A program made the position numbers and the translations under genes. From assembly GCA_021790715.1 (NCBI GenBank), contig JAJYGK010000130.1:1-11060 (forward strand): a stretch of DNA of 11,060 bases. The letters are read 5' to 3'. The notes under the pieces are model-generated. The model worked only from the letters and a program-made list of their open reading frames with translations. It did no database searches and had not been told where the DNA came from. The stretch is from Chloroflexota bacterium. Its GTDB lineage: Bacteria > Chloroflexota > Limnocylindria > Limnocylindrales > CSP1-4. Shown here one piece after another: positions 1 through 5,679 of this stretch (position 1 is the stretch's first letter; each line of letters starts with the position of its first letter).

Positions 1-7
1 GGGCGCC

Positions 8-157
8 GTGGACCTCTACAGGGCGTGGTGGCTCGGAGTGGTGCTCGGCATCATCATCGGCGTCATCGGAGTCGTGACCGGAAAGTTCCCGCTGGAGGCG
101 ACAGCGGTCCTGATGATCCTGGTCAGTGGCGGCCGATACGTCCTGCTCCGCCGCTGA
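8..157 (+). CDS. Small two-helix membrane protein, copy A (49 aa)
   Basis: I do not recognise a named family. The frame opens at GTG 8 and ends at TGA 155-157. It encodes a hydrophobic segment at residues 7-25 beginning WWLGVV, a short turn TGKFPLEA (24-31), and a second hydrophobic stretch (31-47) ending in RR. This predicts a helical hairpin in the membrane. Glycines at 10, 14 and 18 are spaced four apart, a glycine-zipper pattern often used for helix packing. The start is chosen because it aligns without gaps to the GTG start of the paralogue 300 bp downstream, and both starts follow a GCC. By manual count 27 of 49 positions are identical to that copy. The ribosome site would lie outside the window, so an earlier start cannot be excluded. 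Function unknown; membrane location is inferred from hydrophobicity. Confidence 0.7.
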   Translation: MDLYRAWWLGVVLGIIIGVIGVVTGKFPLEATAVLMILVSGGRYVLLRR

Positions 158-178
158 CGAGGCATGCCGGGGCCGGAA

Positions 179-201
179 GCCGGGCGCAGCACGCCCCCGG
201 C
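179..201. other. GC-rich hairpin after copy A
   Basis: GCCGGGCG (179-186) can pair with CGCCCCCGGC (192-201) around a CAGCA loop (187-191), with two bulged C residues. It lies 21 bp after the stop of the first small gene. It could weaken read-through into the second copy or shape its leader. There is no T tract, so calling it a terminator would be speculative. Confidence 0.3.
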
Positions 202-270
202 GATCCGGATGAGTGCTGCGGCCGGCACGGGACGGGCGTCGCCTGTCCGATGCGCCGGTTCGCAACGGAT

Positions 271-291
271 GTCGGCCGCAAGGCGGCCGAC
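271..291. promoter_or_regulatory. Perfect 9-bp hairpin just upstream of a Shine-Dalgarno
   Basis: GTCGGCCGC (271-279) and GCGGCCGAC (283-291) are exact reverse complements separated by AAG. The hairpin ends 4 nt before the AGGAGG ribosome site of the second small membrane protein. In RNA it would form a very stable stem next to, but not covering, the ribosome site. As DNA it could be an operator. Role unknown; the structure is seen directly, its function is inference. Confidence 0.45.
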
Positions 292-295
292 AACC

Positions 296-301
296 AGGAG
301 G
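296..301 (+). promoter_or_regulatory. Strong ribosome binding site AGGAGG
   Basis: AGGAGG sits 6 nt before GTG 308. It fixes that GTG as the start in preference to an upstream in-frame ATG at 164, whose extension would be proline/arginine-rich and unlike the paralogue. Confidence 0.75.
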
Positions 302-307
302 TTCGCC

Positions 308-457
308 GTGAACAGCCGGGGACCGTGGTGGCTGGGGGTCATCATCGGCGTCGTCATCGGGATCATCGGCCTTGCGACCGGCAGGTTCCCGCTGGAGGCG
401 GCCGCCGTCCTCGTCATCGTGATCTCGGTCGGACGCTTCCTGCTGGTGGGCCGCTAG
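308..457 (+). CDS. Small two-helix membrane protein, copy B (49 aa)
   Basis: Tandem paralogue of the gene at 8-157, with the same length, a 300-bp offset and no gaps in the alignment. Start GTG 308 has an ideal AGGAGG; stop is TAG 455-457. Residues 7-25 (WWLGVIIG then VVIGIIGLATG) form the first predicted helix, TGRFPLEA the turn, and 31-47 the second helix. WWLG, the glycines at 10/14/18/21, TG(K/R)FPLEA and GR near the C-terminus are conserved between copies, while the first six residues differ. Substitutions are conservative (I/V/L exchanges, K to R, Y to F), which argues that both copies are under protein-level selection. Likely role: an inner-membrane micro-protein, possibly oligomeric through the glycine zipper. 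No function can be assigned. Confidence 0.85.
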   Translation: MNSRGPWWLGVIIGVVIGIIGLATGRFPLEAAAVLVIVISVGRFLLVGR

Positions 458-485
458 GCCGGTTCGTCGCGGTCGCTCACCGGCC
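457..485. terminator. Terminator-like hairpin after copy B
   Basis: GGCCGGT (457-463) pairs perfectly with ACCGGCC (479-485) around a 15-nt loop, overlapping the last base of the stop codon of the second small gene. A short T-containing run (CATTTCTCC, from 492) follows. This may be an intrinsic terminator of the small-gene pair, but the loop is large and the T tract poor. Confidence 0.35.
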
Positions 486-523
486 GGCCGGCATTTCTCC
501 CCGGCGCGAGCTCGACCTCGGCA

Positions 524-540
524 CGTGCGGCGCCCGCACG
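524..540. other. 7-bp perfect hairpin in intergenic DNA
   Basis: CGTGCGG (524-530) and CCGCACG (534-540) are exact reverse complements around CGC. It lies in the 188-bp gap between the small membrane pair and the gene at 646. It may be a second termination hairpin or an operator. No promoter hexamers are evident beside it. Confidence 0.3.
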
Positions 541-645
541 AGCGACCCCGACACGGCCGGCTCCCCGGCGATGGGTTCGCGATGGGGACACCGGGGCTGA
601 CGTCGCGGGCGCAGCGGGCCGCGTGCTACAGATGGAGCCGTGGGA

Positions 646-1053
646 ATGCTGCTTGTCGCCGTCGACTGGGATCGCGCGCTGCCGGGCCAGGTGCCGGTTG
701 CCGATCGGCGGCGCGCATACGAACTGGGATGCCTCGCCAGGGCCATGGCGCCCGAGGGCGAGGTCAGGGGCCGCATCGGCTGGGACACGCGCCGCGGCTG
801 GGTGCTGCTCGTCGCACAGGCGCCGAAGCCGGCGCCGCCCGTCCGGCCGCTTCGTCGCACGGGCCGTCGGATGGGGCGGCGCGCATCGATCCCCGCGGAG
901 AGCCGCGCCGCCTCCCCGGCGAACCGCACGCCGGCCGCGGAACGCACCTCGTCGCCGCCCGCGGGGCGCGCATCCGCCCCCGTCGCGCGGCGATCGGTCG
1001 GCGGGGCTCGCCCGCCGGTCGTCGTGGCCGTCATGGCGCCCGCCGCCGAGTGA
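646..1053 (+). CDS. Hypothetical protein with basic low-complexity tail (135 aa)
   Basis: Not recognised. ATG 646 is preferred over the in-frame GTG 640 because GGAG at 634-637 stands 8 nt before the ATG but only 2 nt before the GTG. The first 60 or so residues look like a folded segment: MLLVAVDWD, an Arg-rich helix with RRRAYELGCLARAM, then GRIGWDTRRGWVLLVAQ, with normal codon choice. From about residue 62 it becomes rich in Pro, Arg, Ala and Ser and is probably disordered. It ends with a short hydrophobic run, PPVVVAVMAPAAE. Nothing indicates secretion or a known motif. The tail could be real or partly a by-product of high GC keeping the frame open. It stands alone, converging on the 120-residue gene at 1138-1500 with a strong hairpin between them. 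Confidence 0.5.
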   Translation: MLLVAVDWDRALPGQVPVADRRRAYELGCLARAMAPEGEVRGRIGWDTRRGWVLLVAQAPKPAPPVRPLRRTGRRMGRRASIPAESRAASPANRTPAAERTSSPPAGRASAPVARRSVGGARPPVVVAVMAPAAE

Positions 1054-1068
1054 GTCGAGGGCGAGCCG

Positions 1069-1089
1069 GCATGGCCGGATCGGCCATGC
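1069..1089. terminator. Perfect 9-bp hairpin between convergent genes
   Basis: GCATGGCCG (1069-1077) and CGGCCATGC (1081-1089) are exact reverse complements around GAT. It lies 15 bp after the stop at 1053 and 48 bp from the stop of the opposing gene at 1138. The position in an 84-bp convergent gap suggests a bidirectional terminator. Neither side has a T tract, so a protein-binding palindrome is the alternative. Confidence 0.45.
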
Positions 1090-1137
1090 GTCGGGAGCCG
1101 CCCCCGGTGCGCGTCCGACGGCGCCGGAGGCCCCAGG

Positions 1138-1500
1138 TCACGCGGGCGGGGCGGGGCGGATCGCCGCGTTGATGGCGGCGGCCGTGCCGGCGGGGTCCTC
1201 GACCTCGACGACCAGCGCACGGTAGTGCTCGTGATCCAGGTCGATCTTCACGGCCAGCTCGGGGTGGTGCACGTCCAGGAACCACCAGTTCCCGTCGTAG
1301 AACGTGCCGGCAGCCACGACGCCCGGGATACTGGCGCCGGCGAGCCGCAGGCCCCAGCGCTCGCGGAGCGCGTCCGGCTCCTGCGACGCGCCCCGCACGT
1401 GCGCCAGCGGCACCTCCAGCGTGCTGTGCAGGGCCAGCACCTTGTCGAAGCCCTCCACGACCACGCGCATGACGCCGTTCTCGATCTCGATCTTGGTCAT
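1138..1500 (-). CDS. Conserved hypothetical protein, 120 aa
   Basis: A soluble protein of a conserved but, as far as I can recall, unnamed bacterial family of about 110-130 residues. Family-like blocks are visible: an N-terminal strand pair (residues 2-17), KVLALHSTLEVPLAHVRG (20-37), GLRLAGASIPGVVAAGTFY (50-68), a Trp/His segment WWFLDVHHPE (72-81), and VVEVEDPAGTAAAINAAI (97-114). The run of short strands ending in a C-terminal helix is reminiscent of small PH-like beta domains, but that is inference. ATG 1500 is supported by GGGAG about 9 nt upstream on the minus strand. It lies 48 bp downstream of the secreted GH25-like gene in the same direction and may be co-transcribed. A TACAGT hexamer (1539-1534, minus) could equally give it its own promoter. 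No catalytic residues can be named. Confidence 0.85.
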   Translation of the reverse strand: MTKIEIENGVMRVVVEGFDKVLALHSTLEVPLAHVRGASQEPDALRERWGLRLAGASIPGVVAAGTFYDGNWWFLDVHHPELAVKIDLDHEHYRALVVEVEDPAGTAAAINAAIRPAPPA

Positions 1501-1548
1501 CCCAGGATGCTCCCGAGGGTGTGAATCGGCGCGACTGTACGCGCCTCC

Positions 1549-2328
1549 TCAGCAGAGCGTATCGGCGTCGAGCCCGCCCGGGGTGTACTGCACGATCTTG
1601 ACCGGGCCGCCGGTGAATCCGTAGGCGGCTCCGCAGTGCTGCAGCGCGAGCGAGGTCGACGTGTGGGCGGTGGCATACCAGACGGCGACGCGCGGACGGT
1701 ACGGTCCGACGATCGTGCGCCACTGGTACGACGTGCTGTAGACGCCCACGCGCACCCGGCGGCTCTCCAGGTAGCGCAGCGCGCCGGCCACGGCGGCCGC
1801 GTTCACGGACGGGGAGCTCGACCACCGCGGACTGAACTCGACGTCGAGCCACCAGCGCGGCGCATGCGCGCCTGCCGATCCGAGCTGCCGGACCGCGTAC
1901 GACCATGCGGCGGCCGCGGCGCGGTACCCGTAGTTGTAGGAACGGCACCAGTACATCGTCGGGCGGCAGGTGCCCGCGGGCCCGGTCCGACCGAGACCGG
2001 CAGTCGCGCCGTTCGGGGCCGTGATGTTCATGTACAGCTCGGCGAGGCCGGTGCCCCGCGCCACCGCGAACTGGCGGGCCAGGCACGGGTTGGTGCTGAA
2101 GGGGTGCCCGCCGGTCACGCCCACGACGGCGAAGTCGCGACCGGACGGAAGGGTCTGATCGCAGTTCGGCCACGACACGTCGAAGCCGACGTACGGGATC
2201 TCGGTCGCGCTGCCGACCGTCTCCGCGATCCGGCCCGGGGTGGCCGCTGCGGCGGTCCCGGACGCGAGCAGCGAGACGAGCACGAGCGCGGCGACCGTGT
2301 CCAGGACGAGTCGTCTCCGTCGACCCAT
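1549..2328 (-). CDS. Secreted GH25-like (lysozyme-type fold) protein, 259 aa
   Basis: ATG 2328 is chosen because GGAGG stands 5 nt upstream. It gives a classic signal peptide: MGRRRR, a hydrophobic core LVLDTVAALVLVSLL, and an Ala-rich cleavage region near residues 24-29. The mature protein resembles actinobacterial GH25-like proteins: YVGFDVSWPNCD (46-57), VVGVTGG (69-74), ELYMNI (97-102), RWWLDVEF (158-165), RVGVYSTSYQW (193-203) and a terminal IVQYTPGGLDADTLC. The Asp162-x-Glu164 pair on a strand matches the GH25 catalytic D-x-E arrangement, suggesting peptidoglycan or other glycan hydrolysis outside the membrane. Many relatives are uncharacterised, so activity is inferred. Six cysteines (56, 82, 121, 128, 232, 259) suggest disulfides, consistent with export. 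The 120-residue gene follows 48 bp downstream. Confidence 0.85.
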   Translation of the reverse strand: MGRRRRLVLDTVAALVLVSLLASGTAAAATPGRIAETVGSATEIPYVGFDVSWPNCDQTLPSGRDFAVVGVTGGHPFSTNPCLARQFAVARGTGLAELYMNITAPNGATAGLGRTGPAGTCRPTMYWCRSYNYGYRAAAAAWSYAVRQLGSAGAHAPRWWLDVEFSPRWSSSPSVNAAAVAGALRYLESRRVRVGVYSTSYQWRTIVGPYRPRVAVWYATAHTSTSLALQHCGAAYGFTGGPVKIVQYTPGGLDADTLC

Positions 2329-2521
2329 GGATCCCTCCGGTCTCGCGGCGGCCCGCCCCACCCGGCGGGCATCGTCGACGAAACCTTGCCGCACGCCCCC
2401 GCGTCGGGACCGTTCCCCAGAAGGGCTACCAGCGGGTGGCCGACCCGGGTAGGCTCGCCCGCCGCCGGTGCGGGCCCGTCGCCGGCAGGCCGGCTCGGTC
2501 TCCGCCGGGTGCCGGCCTCGT

Positions 2522-2557
2522 CGCGGTGCGGACGCTGAGCGCGGTGAGGACGCTGCG
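2522..2557. repeat. 18-bp tandem direct repeat, 2 copies
   Basis: CGCGGTGCGGACGCTGAG (2522-2539) is followed immediately by CGCGGTGAGGACGCTGCG (2540-2557), with 16 of 18 bases identical. It lies about 160 bp before the DUF2171 start and outside any supported gene. Head-to-tail sites of this kind can bind a regulator on successive helical turns. A chance slippage duplication is equally possible. Confidence 0.5.
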
Positions 2558-2638
2558 AGAGGGCTGATAGGCGGATCGGCCGGGATCGCCGCTCGGCGTG
2601 CCGGCGCCCGACGAACCCTGAGCGACACGGCGCGGGCG

Positions 2639-2670
2639 CTCGCGGCGGCGGCCCGTGCCGGGCACGCGAG
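2639..2670. other. Nested GC hairpin upstream of the DUF2171 gene
   Basis: Outer arms CTCGCG (2639-2644) and CGCGAG (2665-2670) enclose a second perfect stem GCCCG/CGGGC (2651-2655, 2659-2663). It ends 47 bp before the DUF2171 start, so if transcribed it would lie in that gene's leader. Function unknown. Confidence 0.3.
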
Positions 2671-2717
2671 GTTGCACGACGTGACTGCCCCACCTCCACG
2701 CGGGAGGCCGGATCCGG

Positions 2718-3032
2718 ATGCGTGAGTCGAGGCCGATCCAGCCCGGCTGGGACGTCTACACGCGGGACGGCGAGCACATCGGCCGGGTCGGCGACGTAGC
2801 CGGCGGATACGTCACGGTCGAGACGGGCCTGCGCGACCCACGTCGGCGCTTCATCCCGGCGTCGTCGATCAGGGAGGTGGAGCCCGAGCGCGGGCGCGTG
2901 GTCGTGGACGCGGCCGGGGCCGAGCTCGACCGGCTGGGGTGGGACCGCCCGCCCGGGGACGCCGTCGACCACGACGGCACCTGGGAGGGCAGTCGCGGCG
3001 GACGACCTCGCGGCGCGCCCGACGGCGCCTAG
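2718..3032 (+). CDS. DUF2171 / PRC-barrel-like small protein, 104 aa
   Basis: The N-terminal 65 residues follow the DUF2171 pattern: IQPGWDVYTRDGEHIGRVGDV (7-27), then YVTVETGL, RRRFIPASSIREVEPERGRV and a final strand VVDAAGAEL. This is a small beta-barrel-like fold related to PRC-barrel domains, found in proteins of unknown role that are often single-gene stress or housekeeping accessories. The last 35 residues (from about 70) are Asp/Gly/Arg-rich and probably disordered. ATG 2718 has GGGAGG about 10 nt upstream, slightly long spacing. There is no signal peptide or membrane helix, so a cytoplasmic location is likely. Its stop codon overlaps the stop of the convergent aldo/keto reductase within a shared CTAG. 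No ligand or partner can be named. Confidence 0.85.
   Translation: MRESRPIQPGWDVYTRDGEHIGRVGDVAGGYVTVETGLRDPRRRFIPASSIREVEPERGRVVVDAAGAELDRLGWDRPPGDAVDHDGTWEGSRGGRPRGAPDGA
3029..3032. other. Shared palindromic stop CTAG of two convergent genes
   Basis: The plus-strand DUF2171 gene ends with TAG at 3030-3032. The minus-strand reductase ends with TAG read from 3031-3029. Both stops are carved from one self-complementary CTAG, so the two genes have no spacer and no room for an intergenic terminator. Confidence 0.9.
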
Positions 3033-3820
3033 CCCAGGTGCCGCTCGACGAGCCTGCGGATCCCGGGATCGAGGTGCGGATCCGCCCCTGCCGCGACGTT
3101 GGCCGCCGCGTGGCGCGCGGAGCCCGTGGCCGGGATCGCCACCGTGACCCGCTCGTCGGACAGGCACCAGCGCAGGAGCGCCTCGGGCCACCCGGACAGG
3201 CCGGCGGCGCGCAGCTCCTCGGGGAACGGCCGGCGCAGCAGCCCGCCCTCGGCGAACGGTCGCATCGCGATCACGCCCAGCCCGAGGTCGGCGGCGAGCG
3301 GCAGGATGCGCCGCTCCGCCTCACGCTCGAGGGGGTTGCAGGGGACCTGCACGGCGTCGATGCGCCCGCTGCGCATGACCTGCTCGAGCTCGCCGAAGGC
3401 CGAGGCCTGGTAGTGCGTCGCGCCGAGCCAGCGGACCCGGCCCTCGTCGCGCTCGCGCTCCATCCACGGCAGGTGCTCGCGCCAGGAGACGAGGTTGTGG
3501 ACCTGCAGCAGGTCGACACGGCCGCCGAAGAAGCCGAGCTGCGTGTCGAAGTGGCGCCGGCCGTCGTGGGGCCAGGCCGCCCACACCTTCGTCGCCACGA
3601 TCGCCTGCTCGCGCCGCGGCGCCACCGCCGCGCCGAGGATCGCCTCCGCCCGCCCGTACATCGGCGACGTGTCCACGAAGCGGGCGCCGCCCTCGAACGC
3701 GGCCGCGACGACGGCATCCGCGGCGGGCTGCTCCGCGTCCGGGATGTCGAAGACGCGCCACGTCCCGAGTCCCACGACGGGGATGGGCTGACCGGTCCGG
3801 CCGAGGATCCTGCTCTGCAT
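3029..3820 (-). CDS. Aldo/keto reductase family protein, 263 aa
   Basis: NAD(P)H-dependent oxidoreductase of the AKR superfamily. It begins MQSRILGRTGQPIPVVGLGTW, typical of this fold's first strand. The complete catalytic tetrad is visible: Asp50 and Tyr55 in FVDTSPMYGRAE, Lys78 in IVATKVW, and His108 in DLLQVHNL. The C-terminal half shows LRWCLSDERVTVAIPATGSARHAAAN, the usual cofactor-phosphate/pyrophosphate region. At 263 residues it is on the short side of the family. ATG 3820 is chosen over the in-frame ATG 3838 because AGGGG lies 7 nt before 3820 and nothing lies before 3838. The substrate is unknown; relatives reduce aldehydes or ketones in the cytoplasm. It is divergent from the CocE-like hydrolase (164-bp gap), so shared control is possible but not shown. 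Confidence 0.93.
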   Translation of the reverse strand: MQSRILGRTGQPIPVVGLGTWRVFDIPDAEQPAADAVVAAAFEGGARFVDTSPMYGRAEAILGAAVAPRREQAIVATKVWAAWPHDGRRHFDTQLGFFGGRVDLLQVHNLVSWREHLPWMERERDEGRVRWLGATHYQASAFGELEQVMRSGRIDAVQVPCNPLEREAERRILPLAADLGLGVIAMRPFAEGGLLRRPFPEELRAAGLSGWPEALLRWCLSDERVTVAIPATGSARHAAANVAAGADPHLDPGIRRLVERHLG

Positions 3821-3940
3821 CGGGACGCCCCTGCTCATGCGCACGTCACGGCAGCCGCACGCAGGACGGCGCCGCACGCTCTGCCTGCTATCGTGCCGCA
3901 TCCGGGTCCCGCCCGCGGGCCGGCCCGCGTCGGCGCGAGG

Positions 3941-3946
3941 TACGCT
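3941..3946 (+). promoter_or_regulatory. Possible -10 element TACGCT
   Basis: TACGCT fits the TAnnnT -10 pattern in otherwise very GC-rich DNA and lies 38 bp before the CocE-like start. No recognisable -35 stands at the usual distance. A second candidate, TATCGT, is at 3889-3894. Confidence 0.25.
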
Positions 3947-3984
3947 TGCCCGATGATCGGCGCTCCGGCCGCGGAGGTCGACGC

Positions 3985-5649
3985 GTGACGCTCGGATCGC
4001 TGCTGTTCGGGGCCCTGGCGCGGCTGCCGCCGCCCGCGACCCGGCGCGTTCGCGTGGAGCGCGGCCTGTCCGCGACCATGGCGGACGGCGTGACCCTGGT
4101 CGCGGACCGGTACGTGCCGGCCGCGGACGAGCGGGCGCCGATCGTGCTCATGCGGTGCCCGTACGGCCGGTCCGGCATGTGGGGCATGCTCGCCCGCGTC
4201 ATCGCCGAGCACGGCTACCAGGTCGTCATCCAGAGCTGCCGGGGCACGTTCGACTCGGGCGGGACGTTCGAGCCGCTGCGGCACGAACGTGACGACGGCC
4301 TCGGGACGCTCGACTGGCTGGCCGCGCAGCCGTGGTTCGGCGGCCGCGTCGGGATGTTCGGCCCCAGCTACCTCGGGTACGTGCAGTGGGCGGTGGCCGC
4401 GGGCGCGCCCCCGTGCCTCCGGGCACTCGCGCCGCTGATCACCGCCTCCGAGTTCGGCAGCCTCACGTACCCGGGCGGCGGCTTCGCGCTGGACACGCTG
4501 CTGTCGTGGGTGCACGAGCTGGCGCACCAGGAAGAGGGATGGGTCCCGAGGCTCCGGGCCGCGCTCTTCGGCCGGCGACGGCTGGCGCGCGCGTTCGACC
4601 ACCTGCCGCTGCGCGAGGCGGACCTGGTGGCGGTCGGGCATCCCGTGCCGTTGTACCGGGACTGGCTCGACCATGCCGATCCCGGCGACGGCTTCTGGGA
4701 CGGCATCGACTTCAGCGGCCGGGTCCCGGAGGTCGCCGTGCCCGCGACGCTCGTGGCGGGCTGGTACGACATCTTCCTGCCGCGGCAGCTGCAGGACTTC
4801 GTCGACCTCCGGCGGGCCGGTCGCGACGTGCGGCTGACCGTCGGACCGTGGACGCATCTCTCCGCGGGGCTCGCCCTCGTGGGCACCCGGGAGGCGCTCC
4901 GATGGTTCGACGCCCACCTGCGCGACCGGGAGGACGCGGCGCGGCGGGCGCCCGTCCGCATCTTCGTGACGGGAGCCGACCGCTGGCGAAGCCTCCCCGA
5001 CTGGCCGCCTCCGGCGACGGGCGAACGCTGGTTCGTGCGTGCCGGCGGGCGGCTCGGACGCACCGCGCCGCGCGACGAGGCCCCGGACCGGTATCGCTAC
5101 GACCCGGCCAGCCCGACGCCCGCGGTGGGCGGCACGTCCATGTCGGGCGCTGCCGGGGCGCGCGACAACCGGCGACTCGAGGCGCGCGCCGACGTCCTCA
5201 CGTACACGGGCGATCCGCTCGGCGACGACCTCGAGGTGATCGGGCCGGTGACGGCGCAGGTGCACCTGCGCTCGAGCCTCGCGGACACCGACGTGTTCGT
5301 CCGGCTGTGCGACGTCTCCCCGCGCGGGCGATCCGTCAACGTCTGCGACGGGTCGCTCCGGCTCGGGCCCGGGCGTCCCGCGCCCGACGGCGACGGCGTC
5401 CGCCGCGTGGACCTTGACCTCTGGCCGACGGCCCACCGGTTCCGCCGCGGCCACCGCGTGCGGGTCCAGGTCTCCAGCGGCGCCCATCCCCGGATCGCCA
5501 GGAACCTGGGGGGAGGGGAGCCCGTCGGAGAGGCGACCGCGTTCCACGTCGCCGAGCAGGAGGTGCTGCACGACGCCGGGCACCCGTCGGCGATCATCCT
5601 GCCGGTCATCGGGAGCACCCCGGAGGAGTCCGCCGGCAGCGGCGCCTGA
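3985..5649 (+). CDS. CocE/NonD family alpha/beta hydrolase (X-Pro dipeptidyl-peptidase S15-like), 554 aa
   Basis: A serine hydrolase of the CocE/NonD group, whose members cleave esters or acyl-amino-acid-type substrates. Length matches the family (CocE is about 574 residues). GTG 3985 has GGAGG 7 nt upstream and is preferred over TTG 3946. Domain order: an N-terminal strand with MADGVTLVADRYVP (32-45), RCPYGRSG (57-64), where Tyr60 likely helps the oxyanion hole, then RGTFDSGG. The nucleophile elbow GPSYLG carries Ser128, followed by a helical cap (about 145-245). LVAGWYDIF carries Asp262 and VGPWTHLS His291, completing the triad at spacings like those of CocE. A jelly-roll-type C-terminal domain (about 370-545) includes LRSSLADTDVFVRLCDV and a GHRVRVQVSSGAHPR block. 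There is no signal peptide, so it is probably cytoplasmic. Substrate unknown. Confidence 0.95.
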   Translation: MTLGSLLFGALARLPPPATRRVRVERGLSATMADGVTLVADRYVPAADERAPIVLMRCPYGRSGMWGMLARVIAEHGYQVVIQSCRGTFDSGGTFEPLRHERDDGLGTLDWLAAQPWFGGRVGMFGPSYLGYVQWAVAAGAPPCLRALAPLITASEFGSLTYPGGGFALDTLLSWVHELAHQEEGWVPRLRAALFGRRRLARAFDHLPLREADLVAVGHPVPLYRDWLDHADPGDGFWDGIDFSGRVPEVAVPATLVAGWYDIFLPRQLQDFVDLRRAGRDVRLTVGPWTHLSAGLALVGTREALRWFDAHLRDREDAARRAPVRIFVTGADRWRSLPDWPPPATGERWFVRAGGRLGRTAPRDEAPDRYRYDPASPTPAVGGTSMSGAAGARDNRRLEARADVLTYTGDPLGDDLEVIGPVTAQVHLRSSLADTDVFVRLCDVSPRGRSVNVCDGSLRLGPGRPAPDGDGVRRVDLDLWPTAHRFRRGHRVRVQVSSGAHPRIARNLGGGEPVGEATAFHVAEQEVLHDAGHPSAIILPVIGSTPEESAGSGA

Positions 5650-5656
5650 GCGGGCC

Positions 5657-5679
5657 CGTTCCGCGGATCCGCGCGAGCG
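5657..5679. terminator. Hairpin filling the gap between convergent genes
   Basis: The 30-bp gap between stops at 5649 and 5680 holds the 12-bp palindrome CGCGGATCCGCG (5662-5673). It extends to a longer stem, CGTTC (5657-5661) with GAGCG (5675-5679), one bulged C and one G-T wobble. It is symmetric enough to act on both transcripts. No T tract is present, so intrinsic termination is uncertain. Confidence 0.4.

Larger units (their letters stand above)
2329..2717. other. Divergent intergenic region without a convincing gene
   Basis: This 389-bp stretch separates the minus-strand GH25-like gene from the plus-strand DUF2171 gene and should hold both promoters. Open frames crossing it encode Arg/Pro/Ala-rich strings with no initiation signal. 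It contains an 18-bp tandem direct repeat (2522-2557) and a nested hairpin (2639-2670), listed separately. I could not identify a convincing -35/-10 pair for either gene. Confidence 0.5.

Noticed and set aside
525..1225. Alternative plus and minus frames overlapping 646-1053
   Set aside because: They are longer but almost entirely Arg/Ala/Pro/Ser, with no start signals; the 646 frame has the best head sequence and spacing.
2329..2628. N-terminal extension of the GH25-like protein
   Set aside because: ATG 2328 has a near-perfect ribosome site and begins a signal peptide; the extension is Arg/Pro-rich.
3946..3984. TTG 3946 as start of the CocE-like gene
   Set aside because: GTG 3985 has GGAGG at 7 nt, while TTG 3946 overlaps the candidate -10 hexamer and adds a basic, unconserved-looking leader.
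3835..5583. Long minus-strand open frame across the CocE-like gene
   Set aside because: It is an antisense shadow of a gene with an intact catalytic triad; composition is His/Arg/Pro-rich and there is no ribosome site.
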